Source of the DNA: a virus
Reading direction: 5' to 3' (one strand)
Length of the DNA: 64,000 nucleotides
IMG/VR virus record: IMGVR_UViG_3300028864_000016
Span: 62,001 to 126,000 of that record
Below, in pieces: positions 8,410-14,861 of this stretch. The translations under genes were made by a program, and so were the position numbers. Below the pieces are notes generated by a model. It was given only the letters and a program-made list of their open reading frames with translations, was not told the DNA's origin and made no database searches. The stretch's first letter is position 1. The number at the start of each line of letters is the position of its first letter.

Positions 8410-8532
8410 TTATTTAATTATTGGGATATGTATATTTAAAACTGATGCTATCATATTAAAAAGTCCACCTAAGAAGATAAGTACTGATTTCAACAATTCG
8501 TTATCTATAGTAAATTTCTTGCAATGTTTCAT
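8410..8532 (-). CDS. Small hydrophobic peptide, predicted type I toxin (Fst-like module)
   Basis: A 40-residue frame starting MKHCKKF. Basic residues come first, then a membrane helix at about 13-34 (LLKSVLIFLGGLFNM) and a short C-terminus ending in Lys. An excellent GGGAGGGAGG ribosome site ends eight bases before the ATG; an overlapping upstream ATG stops after two codons. Promoter boxes TATAAT (8578-8583) and TTGTAA (8601-8606), spacing 17, lie on this strand. The small + strand RNA at 8214-8291 is complementary to the start region. Size, hydrophobicity and arrangement fit type I toxins; sequence identity to a named family is not claimed. Confidence 0.65.
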   Translation of the reverse strand: MKHCKKFTIDNELLKSVLIFLGGLFNMIASVLNIHIPIIK

Positions 8533-8577
8533 GCCATCGCCTCCCTCCCAATTAGGAATATTCGAGATGGCAATATA

Positions 8578-8606
8578 ATTATAACATTGTATGGAAGTAA
8601 TTACAA
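8578..8606 (-). promoter_or_regulatory. Promoter of the first type I toxin
   Basis: Reading leftward: TTGTAA (8606-8601), 17-base spacer, TATAAT (8583-8578). The predicted RNA starts near 8571 and carries the toxin ribosome site soon after. Confidence 0.6.
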
Positions 8607-8663
8607 TTTAATGGAAAATATATTTGGTTGTAAATAAGTATACAATTGTGATATAATGGAGAT

Positions 8664-8810
8664 AATAAATAAGAAAAAGCCTAGTGTTGAAGCACTAAGC
8701 CAGTCCTATAAACAATATCACGTTTTTACAGGTTTCAAAGGACTATTGAATCGATATGTAAATGAATACTAAATCACTGATAAAGCACTACTTGGATGGG
8801 GTGCTTTTTT
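8664..8810 (+). ncRNA. Predicted cis-antisense antitoxin RNA of a TxpA/RatA-like module
   Basis: TTGTAA (8628-8633), 18-base spacer and an extended TGATATAAT box (-10 at 8652-8657) predict a start near 8664. The terminator has AAAGCAC (8782-8788) and GTGCTTT (8801-8807) with a T-run. The RNA of about 147 bases overlaps the 3' part of the leftward toxin mRNA, including about 23 bases of its coding sequence. This convergent 3' overlap is the arrangement of TxpA/RatA, BsrG/SR4 and similar C. difficile modules. Confidence 0.65.
8674..8700 (-). terminator. Terminator of the second toxin mRNA
   Basis: On the leftward strand GCTTAGTG (8700-8693) pairs with CACTAGGC (8686-8679) and is followed by TTTTT. 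It ends the toxin transcript inside the antisense RNA gene, so the two RNAs overlap by roughly 130 bases. Confidence 0.65.
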
Positions 8811-8937
8811 CAGTTGTCTCAAAATCAAAATCTTTGTAATGAATTTTAACTAGGTTTTCGGAATTCAGTGCTTTATATAAAACTAATATAATACCTAATA
8901 TTTCAATTACCTTAATAATAAAATCAAACATATCCAA
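8788..8937 (-). CDS. Small membrane peptide, predicted type I toxin (TxpA-like arrangement)
   Basis: A 49-residue frame beginning at TTG 8937 (MDMFDFIIKVIEILGII). One membrane helix (about 5-22) is followed by a charged tail (HYKDFDFE, then Lys/Ser/Thr). AGGAGGTG (8951-8944) gives correct spacing for the TTG; an ATG at 8931 is the alternative. Upstream CACCTC (8982-8977) can pair with GAGGTG of the ribosome site, so the full-length mRNA may be translationally silent. A leftward TGGTATAAT box at 9130-9122 is the likely promoter. The 3' end is covered by the antisense RNA at 8664-8810. Confidence 0.65.
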   Translation of the reverse strand: MDMFDFIIKVIEILGIILVLYKALNSENLVKIHYKDFDFETTEKSTPSK

Positions 8938-9254
8938 CAGCAACACCTCCTAGAATTATATTTTCAATAACCCTTTGAGGTGGAAAACGTATAACCACCG
9001 TCTCATCCATAACGGCATATATGATAGAATAGTTTTACTATATTTTATAGATTTAAATGTTAAGTAGATTAATAAACCCCTTTATTTATATTAACTTTTC
9101 TCTACAGAATATAGTAAGATTATTATACCATAAAATTGGAAATATGGATATTATTATTTTGATTAATTGATTGTATTAAGAATAGAAGATTTTAGAAGTG
9201 TATTCAATGATATGATTAATTAGATTAATTACAGAATTTGATTTAAAAATATGT

Positions 9255-9288
9255 AAGACTAGCGATTTTTAGTTGCTAGTCTTTTTTT
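9255..9288. terminator. Hairpin at the end of the RHH gene
   Basis: Perfect nine-base arms AAGACTAGC (9255-9263) and GCTAGTCTT (9275-9283) with T-runs on the right side. It overlaps the stop codon of the leftward RHH gene and works best as a terminator for rightward RNA; bidirectional use is possible. Confidence 0.65.
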
Positions 9289-9731
9289 ATAGGATAATAT
9301 TGATTTATATAAATTAACGTTTGTGCATTTATATCATTTACTGATAATCTCAAACATTCAATAAATAGTTGTTGTTTACTATCAGTTATCTTTTTATTAC
9401 GCATTACCATTTCAATAACCTTTTCATCTATGTTTTCACCTTTAAATATTTGTATAAACGACGAAGTTTTATGGTTTTGTGTTATTGAAAAGGACGTCAA
9501 CCAAGTTATAATTCTTTCTGCTAATTGTTTTGGTTTATATGTTTCTTCATAATAATTATCATAATCTTCTATAGGAAAACGACCCTCTAATCTTTCAAAA
9601 TATTGTTCCATCATATATTCAATTTCTTTACTTGGAGTTCTTTTATCAGTAATGCTTAAAAATTCTATATCACTTTTCATTCTATCCGGAAGTGTAATTA
9701 TTATCCTTGACTTATCATTTGGGATTGCCAT
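9276..9731 (-). CDS. Ribbon-helix-helix DNA-binding regulator
   Basis: 151 residues. The N-terminus (about 7-50) has the RHH pattern: a strand SRIIITLPDRMKSDI followed by two helices ending in IEYMMEQYF. The remaining 100 residues are helical and unassigned. GGAGAG precedes the ATG. It is divergent from the gene at 9992; the shared gap carries two GTACAC sites, one near its own start and a perfect GGTGTACACC inside the opposite promoter, so autoregulation and repression of the neighbour are likely. Confidence 0.75.
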   Translation of the reverse strand: MAIPNDKSRIIITLPDRMKSDIEFLSITDKRTPSKEIEYMMEQYFERLEGRFPIEDYDNYYEETYKPKQLAERIITWLTSFSITQNHKTSSFIQIFKGENIDEKVIEMVMRNKKITDSKQQLFIECLRLSVNDINAQTLIYINQYYPIKKD

Positions 9732-9759
9732 AATGCTCTCTCCTTTAATATGTTTATTT

Positions 9760-9863
9760 TGTACACTTATATTGTAACATATTTATTTAGAAAATAAAAG
9801 TGAATATTAATTATATATTCTGAAACTTTTATATTGACAAGGTGTACACCTAGGTAGTATTAT
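9760..9863. promoter_or_regulatory. Divergent control region with GTGTACAC operators
   Basis: Rightward promoter TTGACA (9834-9839) and TATTAT (9858-9863), spacing 18. The perfect palindrome GGTGTACACC (9841-9850) sits between the boxes. A second TGTACAC (9760-9766) lies near the leftward RHH start, beside a possible leftward TACAAT box (9776-9771). The layout suits repression by the RHH protein. Confidence 0.65.
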
Positions 9864-9991
9864 AAATACATAAGGTTGGTAAACAAAACCAATCAAATAA
9901 AAATAAGGCAACAACATAGAAGTTATCACCTAGTGTCTCGCAAATACTAGTATAACACATGTTTCAGCCTTAATCAAGGGAGATGTGTATT

Positions 9992-10447
9992 GTGGGACAA
10001 GTATTAACAAATCAATATCCAAGGGAAGATTATTATGTAGGAATGCAAATTGACTGTAGGAATATTTTTATCAATTATGGTCACTGGTTAGAAAAGCAAG
10101 GTATTGAAAACGAAGGTGATATATCAGATTATGAAACATTTTTAAAGAAATGGAATGAAGAAAAAGAATTACAAAGGGATTTAGAATATAGTGATTTGAT
10201 GGCTTTTATAAGAGAAAATGAATTTGATAACTTGAATTTGTACAAGCAAGAAGATTATTACGATGAAGAGTATGATAAAGTCACCTGTATATATGGAGAA
10301 GAATTCTTCGATATAATAGGTATTAAAGAAAAGAAGTTTAGAAATTTGTTCGTGAAAAGCGAATACATAAGTGAGTATGAAGACAGAATGAATATAGTTA
10401 TTGAAACAAATGGCGGAAGACAAGGATATATATTAGAAGTTTCTTAA
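9992..10447 (+). CDS. Hypothetical protein under RHH control
   Basis: 151 residues from GTG 9992. An ATG at 9983 directly abuts AAGGGAG (9976-9982), so the GTG with nine-base spacing is the likelier start. The protein is acidic, rich in Tyr, Asp and Glu (YDEEYDK, YGEEFFDI), with no recognised fold. The leader (9864-9991) contains small hairpins. Divergent placement from an RHH regulator suggests a controlled accessory function; none is assigned. Confidence 0.6.
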   Translation: MGQVLTNQYPREDYYVGMQIDCRNIFINYGHWLEKQGIENEGDISDYETFLKKWNEEKELQRDLEYSDLMAFIRENEFDNLNLYKQEDYYDEEYDKVTCIYGEEFFDIIGIKEKKFRNLFVKSEYISEYEDRMNIVIETNGGRQGYILEVS

Positions 10448-10478
10448 AGTGTAATGTTGTTAATTTATAGGGTTTATT

Positions 10479-10598
10479 TTGATATATGTAAGACTAGATG
10501 ACTTCGTAAGTATGTCATACATAGATGAAGGTAAAAATGATATAGAATTGATGGTTAAGTTTAATAGAATTAATCAAAGATATATTATCGGAGTTTAG
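10479..10598 (+). CDS. Possible small 39-residue protein
   Basis: A frame from TTG 10479 with ATAGGG upstream encodes MIYVRLDDFVSMSYIDEG followed by a beta-type stretch ending IIGV. Composition looks protein-like, but the start is weak. It may be a small gene or the remnant of a larger one. Confidence 0.3.
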   Translation: MIYVRLDDFVSMSYIDEGKNDIELMVKFNRINQRYIIGV

Positions 10599-10637
10599 AT
10601 AATATATATAAGGGAGATATATAAATAGAGTTGTTAG

Positions 10638-10691
10638 TTATATCTGTTATTGTATTTCATATTCTAAATTATGGTATAATAACAGATATAA
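10638..10691 (+). promoter_or_regulatory. Promoter/operator of the GNAT toxin-antitoxin pair
   Basis: Perfect 14-base inverted arms TTATATCTGTTATT (10638-10651) and AATAACAGATATAA (10678-10691) frame a promoter. TATAAT (10675-10680) is an extended TGG-TATAAT box overlapping the right arm; TTGTAT (10650-10655), spacing 19, touches the left arm. This is well placed for autorepression by the antitoxin or the complex. Confidence 0.65.
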
Positions 10692-10714
10692 TATTAATAT
10701 AGAAGGTGATTATT

Positions 10715-10984
10715 TTGAAAGTCAAAAGAAAACGAGGATGCCCAATTAAATCTATTAAATCAGATAAGCATAAAAGAATAATAAAAGCAACTATAATAGA
10801 ATCAAAGACTAAAAAAATTGGGGGTGTTGTTATGATTGAATTAACTAGACCGTTAAGTTATGGATTTATTGTAAGAGAAGATAAAGTGGAAGATTTTTTA
10901 AACCATAAAAGAGACAAAAGTAAACTAGAAAGAGTTTTAAGAAAAGCTAATAAACTAAGAAAAAATATGGGAGTACACGAATAG
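10715..10984 (+). CDS. Putative antitoxin of a GNAT toxin-antitoxin pair
   Basis: 89 residues from TTG 10715 with AGAAGG eight bases upstream; a GTG at 10706 overlaps that motif. The very basic N-terminus (MKVKRKRGCPIKSIKSD) suits DNA binding to the inverted repeats. The C-terminal half (ELTRPLSYGFIVREDKVEDF then a Lys/Arg-rich helix) would hold the toxin. The stop is directly followed by the ATG of the GNAT gene. The pairing is by operon layout and resemblance to Firmicute GNAT pairs. Confidence 0.6.
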   Translation: MKVKRKRGCPIKSIKSDKHKRIIKATIIESKTKKIGGVVMIELTRPLSYGFIVREDKVEDFLNHKRDKSKLERVLRKANKLRKNMGVHE

Positions 10985-11521
10985 ATGTTGTATGGGGAGA
11001 GTATTAACTTTAATATATTTAAATTGACTAAAGAGTACTTATCAATGGTTGAAAATTTTACATGTGGTAATGATGAAATAGATAAATATTTAAAAACAAA
11101 AGCTTTTGAAGACTTAGAGTTTGGTAATAGCTTTACTAGAATTATTATTAATAAAGATAATAATGAATTGATAGGTTATTATTCTATTAATTGTTCATCT
11201 ATAGTAATGGAAAATTACAATCATAGGTATTTTTCTCCTGCAATAGAAATTAAAATGTTTGCATTGAGTGAAAAATATCAAGGGATTAGACTTTCTAATG
11301 AAGACGATGATATGTTTAGTGACCAAATTCTATGTGAAATAATAAGTAAAATAGTTGGAATTACTGAAGCGTATATATCAGCAAGGAGTATAATACTATA
11401 TTCAGTTCCAAAAGCTAAAAGTTTTTATGAAAGAAATGGATTTGAAGCGTTTGTGGAATATATGCTTAGTAGTGACGATATGTATATTAAAGATTGTATT
11501 CCGATGTGGTTTCAATTATAA
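10985..11521 (+). CDS. GNAT acetyltransferase, predicted toxin
   Basis: 178 residues. It carries the TacT/AtaT-like pattern: MVENFTCGNDEIDKYLKTKA near the start, LIGYYSINCSSIV as the first beta pair, KMFALSEKYQG at motif A, then IILYSVPKAKSFYERNGF near the C-terminus. The acyl-CoA loop after YQG is not a classic QxxGxG. Related GNAT toxins acetylate aminoacyl-tRNA and are held by a small upstream antitoxin; here the antitoxin gene abuts it. Substrate is not predictable from sequence alone. Confidence 0.75.
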   Translation: MLYGESINFNIFKLTKEYLSMVENFTCGNDEIDKYLKTKAFEDLEFGNSFTRIIINKDNNELIGYYSINCSSIVMENYNHRYFSPAIEIKMFALSEKYQGIRLSNEDDDMFSDQILCEIISKIVGITEAYISARSIILYSVPKAKSFYERNGFEAFVEYMLSSDDMYIKDCIPMWFQL

Positions 11522-11560
11522 AGTTGATTATAATTTGCTCTTATGAGTGTTATAATATAT

Positions 11561-11645
11561 ATAGGAACAAGTTAGTTAATGGGGTTGCAAACCTGTTAAT
11601 TTAATTAAAGGAGATTTTACTAACCGTCTCCGTTCCTATTTTTTA
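11561..11645 (+). ncRNA. Structured leader or attenuator RNA
   Basis: Closing arms ATAGGAAC (11561-11568) and GTTCCTAT (11632-11639) enclose GGTT/AACC near 11583-11593 and GGAGA/TCTCC near 11610-11630, then a T-run, giving a terminator-like three-way junction. GTTAGT (11571-11576) can instead pair with ACTAAC (11619-11624), so two conformations are possible. A TATAAT box at 11551-11556 may start the RNA. It may attenuate the endonuclease gene or be a separate small RNA. Confidence 0.45.
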
Positions 11646-11682
11646 ATATGGTTAGTAAATAAATTAAAGCGAGGTTAGTGTT

Positions 11683-13521
11683 ATGAGCAATGAAGAATAT
11701 CATAGAATTATAGAAAAATTCAAAGATGAAAATAAGGAATTAATTGAAAGTGGTAAATATAAAAAAATGTTTACTGAGAATTTACCAAAATGGAATAATG
11801 GGTGTTATATAGGTAAAATAAATTGGGAAAAAAGTATTGGATATAAAGTATTTTTTATATACGATAATTTAATAGGATGGATAAATATTATTAAATATAT
11901 TAAAGGAAAACAGCCAAAAGTAAAAATTTTATACAAAAGTAAGGAAGCTATGTTATTAACAAGTTGCTTTAGTAATTGCATAATAGGTGAGATACTAGGA
12001 AAGAAAACAAAAGATTTTAAAATAGAAATCGGAACTCATTATAAAGATAGTCAAAGGGATATAACTATTACGGATATGAAGAGAGAACAAAATGAAAATG
12101 GTAAATGGAGTAAATTATATAAATACACTTGCAATGTTTGTGGGTTTGACTGTGGAGAACACTACTATCCTAGAGATAAAAAATACAAAGACGAATTATG
12201 GATAGGGGAAAGTAATTTATTAAAACATAAACAAGGTTGTTCGTGTTGTCATAGTGTTATAGTAGTAAATGGAATAAACGACGTTATAACAACCGATCCT
12301 TGGATGATACCATATATAGGTAAAGAATGTGCTAAGACTCATACGCATGGGAGTAATGACAAAGTTCAAGTAACTTGCACTGACTGCGGAAGAATTAGAG
12401 ATAAGAAAATAGAAATAAATAAGATATACACTTACAAATCTATCGGGTGTTCTTGTAGCGATTCAGTTAGTTACCCAAACAAAATCGCATATTCTTTACT
12501 AGAACAATTAAATCAAATATATAAGTTTGATTATTTAGAACATGAATATTCGCCTGAATGGATAGGATTAAAAAGATATGATAATTATTTTATTTATCAA
12601 AAAAAACAATATATACTTGAAATGGATGGCAAGTGGCATTCTAAAGACAATAAAATGAGTGGACAAACCAAATATAAATCCAAAGCTATAGATGATTATA
12701 AAGATGAACAAGCTAGATTACATGGTATTGAAGTTATTAGAATTGATTGTACGATAAGCGATTTAAATTTTATTAAACAAAACGTATTGAGTAACAATAA
12801 TATAAATAATTTATTTGATTTACGCAAAATAGATTGGCAAAAGTGTGAAGATTTTGCTTTATCTAACTTAGTCAAAGTGGTTTGTGAATACAAAAGAAAC
12901 AATTCTAATATAACTGCTTTTAAAATTGCAAAAATAATGAAATTATCTCAAGGAACAATAAGAACCTATCTCAAAAAAGGCAGAGAATTATATTGGTGTG
13001 ATTATGATGCTAAAGAAGAGCAAAGAAAGAGTATAGAAAAATATAGATTAGATAAAAGTAAAGAAGTAAAAATATTTAAAGACGGAGTTTATTTAGGGAA
13101 ATTTATTTCATGTTCAGATTTAGCTAGAAAGTCAGAAAAATTATTTGGTGTTAAATTAAAAGGTGGAGGAATTATTAGAGTTTGTAATGGCAAAGCAATA
13201 CATTATAAAGGATATAAATTTGAATATGCAAATATAACAGACAAGGAACATATAATTATAGAACAAAATAAGTCTATTTTAAAGACAAAACATGTTATAT
13301 GTTTAAATAATAGAATTATAACATATAATGTAACACAATGTGCTAAGAATAGTTTACAATTATTTGGGATTAAAATATCATATTCATCAATATATAATAT
13401 TTGTAATAATAAACAAAAAGAGATAAAAGGCTTTATGTTTAAATATATTCAAGATTTAACAGAAGAAGACTATATAACATATGATATAACTAATAAGCTA
13501 AAAGAATTAAAAGCTATATAA
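11683..13521 (+). CDS. Free-standing homing endonuclease, EDxHD/Vsr-like nuclease with NUMOD-type repeats
   Basis: 612 residues. Cys pairs in the N-terminal half (CNVCG, CSCCH, CTDCG, CSCS) suggest zinc-ribbon repeats. A nuclease core follows near 305-360: YILEMDGKWHSKD, then QARLHGIEVIRID, the E-x-D-x(3)-H pattern of EDxHD/Vsr-like homing nucleases. The C-terminus has two NUMOD1-like DNA-binding modules (about 460-520 and 545-600) and ends LTEEDYITYDI, a tail shared with the GIY-YIG protein at 31.8 kb. It is not inside an intron and sits in the accessory island, consistent with self-mobility. Confidence 0.75.
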   Translation: MSNEEYHRIIEKFKDENKELIESGKYKKMFTENLPKWNNGCYIGKINWEKSIGYKVFFIYDNLIGWINIIKYIKGKQPKVKILYKSKEAMLLTSCFSNCIIGEILGKKTKDFKIEIGTHYKDSQRDITITDMKREQNENGKWSKLYKYTCNVCGFDCGEHYYPRDKKYKDELWIGESNLLKHKQGCSCCHSVIVVNGINDVITTDPWMIPYIGKECAKTHTHGSNDKVQVTCTDCGRIRDKKIEINKIYTYKSIGCSCSDSVSYPNKIAYSLLEQLNQIYKFDYLEHEYSPEWIGLKRYDNYFIYQKKQYILEMDGKWHSKDNKMSGQTKYKSKAIDDYKDEQARLHGIEVIRIDCTISDLNFIKQNVLSNNNINNLFDLRKIDWQKCEDFALSNLVKVVCEYKRNNSNITAFKIAKIMKLSQGTIRTYLKKGRELYWCDYDAKEEQRKSIEKYRLDKSKEVKIFKDGVYLGKFISCSDLARKSEKLFGVKLKGGGIIRVCNGKAIHYKGYKFEYANITDKEHIIIEQNKSILKTKHVICLNNRIITYNVTQCAKNSLQLFGIKISYSSIYNICNNKQKEIKGFMFKYIQDLTEEDYITYDITNKLKELKAI

Positions 13522-13526
13522 AATAA

Positions 13527-13556
13527 TTGGAATAATTAACTAAATCATGTTATAAT
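13527..13556 (+). promoter_or_regulatory. Promoter of the membrane-anchored protein gene
   Basis: TTGGAA (13527-13532), 18-base spacer, TATAAT (13551-13556). With the terminator at 14141-14179 it makes the next gene an independent unit. Confidence 0.55.
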
Positions 13557-13581
13557 CTTCTTATAAAGGGGTGATTGTAAC

Positions 13582-14133
13582 ATGAAAGAAAAATTATATC
13601 TTTATAAGAAGAAAATTATTTTAACCATACTTAGTATAATGATATGTATAAGTATTGGATTTGGTGGATTATATATTAAAAGTGTTAATAGTGTAAAAGA
13701 TTACAAATCATTTTGCAATAGTTATTTTGAAATAGATAAAAATATTTCAAAGAATGAAGAAGCATATTTAATGTATGTTAAGGCGATAAAAAATTATGTA
13801 ACCGTATTTACCAAATATGAAGGTCATGCGAAGCTTTCTGATGATAATAAAGTTAATATAGAAAAAGAAACTGAAGAGTATAATGGTTATATTAATGAAT
13901 TGAAAAAATTAAATCCACCACAAGAATTTAAAGATGATTATAAAAAACTAATAGACTTATATGATAAAGATAGTATTCGTAAAGAAAATATTAATAGAGA
14001 TTTTACAAATAACAATGCAAATAATATTAAAGATGATTATTTGATCGATAATAAAGATTTAACTCAATTAAGAAATGATTTTCAAAGCAAAATAACTATA
14101 ATATCAAAACAAAAAGACATAAAATTAAATTAA
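13582..14133 (+). CDS. Membrane-anchored extracytoplasmic protein of unknown function
   Basis: 183 residues. A basic N-terminus leads to one membrane segment (about 12-32, IILTILSIMICISIGFGGLYI); there is no lipobox Cys, so it is an uncleaved anchor or signal peptide. The rest is helical and charged with several Lys and Asn runs and would lie outside the cell. It has its own promoter and terminator, as expected for an accessory gene expressed separately from the tail operon. Confidence 0.6.
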   Translation: MKEKLYLYKKKIILTILSIMICISIGFGGLYIKSVNSVKDYKSFCNSYFEIDKNISKNEEAYLMYVKAIKNYVTVFTKYEGHAKLSDDNKVNIEKETEEYNGYINELKKLNPPQEFKDDYKKLIDLYDKDSIRKENINRDFTNNNANNIKDDYLIDNKDLTQLRNDFQSKITIISKQKDIKLN

Positions 14134-14140
14134 TAAAGCA

Positions 14141-14179
14141 AAAAAGAACAACATCTCACTATATTGTTGTTCTTTTTTT
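14141..14179 (+). terminator. Strong terminator ending the accessory island
   Basis: AAAGAACAACA pairs with TTGTTGTTCTTT, followed by a run of Ts. It lies at the right border of the accessory island, just before the tail chaperone gene. Confidence 0.85.
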
Positions 14180-14201
14180 GTATAATGAAGGAGATAATGT
14201 A

Positions 14202-14795
14202 ATGGGAATTAAATTAAAAGAAAAATACATAAAAAACAAATTAAAAGATAAGTTTGGAGAATTAGAAGTTTATAACCCACAACATAACAATAAAATACTG
14301 ATAGAATTAACAAAACTGATTGCTGATAATTCAAAAGAAATTCAATTAGATAATAAACAATCTGATATAGAAGTAATAAATACAATTAAAATTATGCGTT
14401 TTTTAATTATTAACTGTACAAATTTAGAAAATGAAGAATATTGGAATAATATTGATGATATTAGATTAGAAGAAATGTTAAACTTTGCCGATGGTGATTT
14501 TAAAAAAGCAGTTAATTCATTATTAGATATAATGTTAGAAATAGGAAATGATGTTAGAATTCAAAGTATTAGAAAATTAGATATTTTACAGAATAAATTA
14601 AATGAACTAGTTGAATCGGTAAAGGCTGATAATAATATTAATAAAACTTTAGCTAAGTTTGGATTGGATAAAGAGAAACTAATTAAATTACAAAATGGTG
14701 ATGAACACATTGCGAAAGAATTTCAAGAAAATATGATAAAAAGCATTGAAAGAGAAGTAAAACCCAAAAGACAATATAATAAAAAGAAAAAATAA
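14202..14795 (+). CDS. Putative tail assembly chaperone
   Basis: 197 residues from ATG 14202, eight bases after AAGGAG; an earlier in-frame TTG at 14178 lies inside the terminator. Entirely helical and acidic, ending in a basic tail (KPKRQYNKKKK). It directly precedes the tape measure gene, the conserved place of tail assembly chaperones. A run of As near the stop could slip, but the -1 frame ends within a few codons, so no second frameshift product is evident. Confidence 0.6.
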   Translation: MGIKLKEKYIKNKLKDKFGELEVYNPQHNNKILIELTKLIADNSKEIQLDNKQSDIEVINTIKIMRFLIINCTNLENEEYWNNIDDIRLEEMLNFADGDFKKAVNSLLDIMLEIGNDVRIQSIRKLDILQNKLNELVESVKADNNINKTLAKFGLDKEKLIKLQNGDEHIAKEFQENMIKSIEREVKPKRQYNKKKK

Positions 14796-14797
14796 TG

Positions 14798-14829
14798 GAG
14801 AGTGATTTTATTTATTGCTCTCTTTTTTA
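14798..14829 (+). terminator. Weak terminator or spacer hairpin before the tape measure gene
   Basis: GAGAGT pairs with GCTCTC, followed by TTTTTT. It may set the ratio of chaperone to tape measure transcripts. Confidence 0.6.
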
Positions 14830-14861
14830 TGTGTAAATATGAAAGGAGAGAATAATAAGAT

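Noticed and set aside
14780-14815. Programmed -1 frameshift at the A-run ending the tail chaperone gene
   Set aside because: The -1 frame stops after about four codons and no conserved second product follows.
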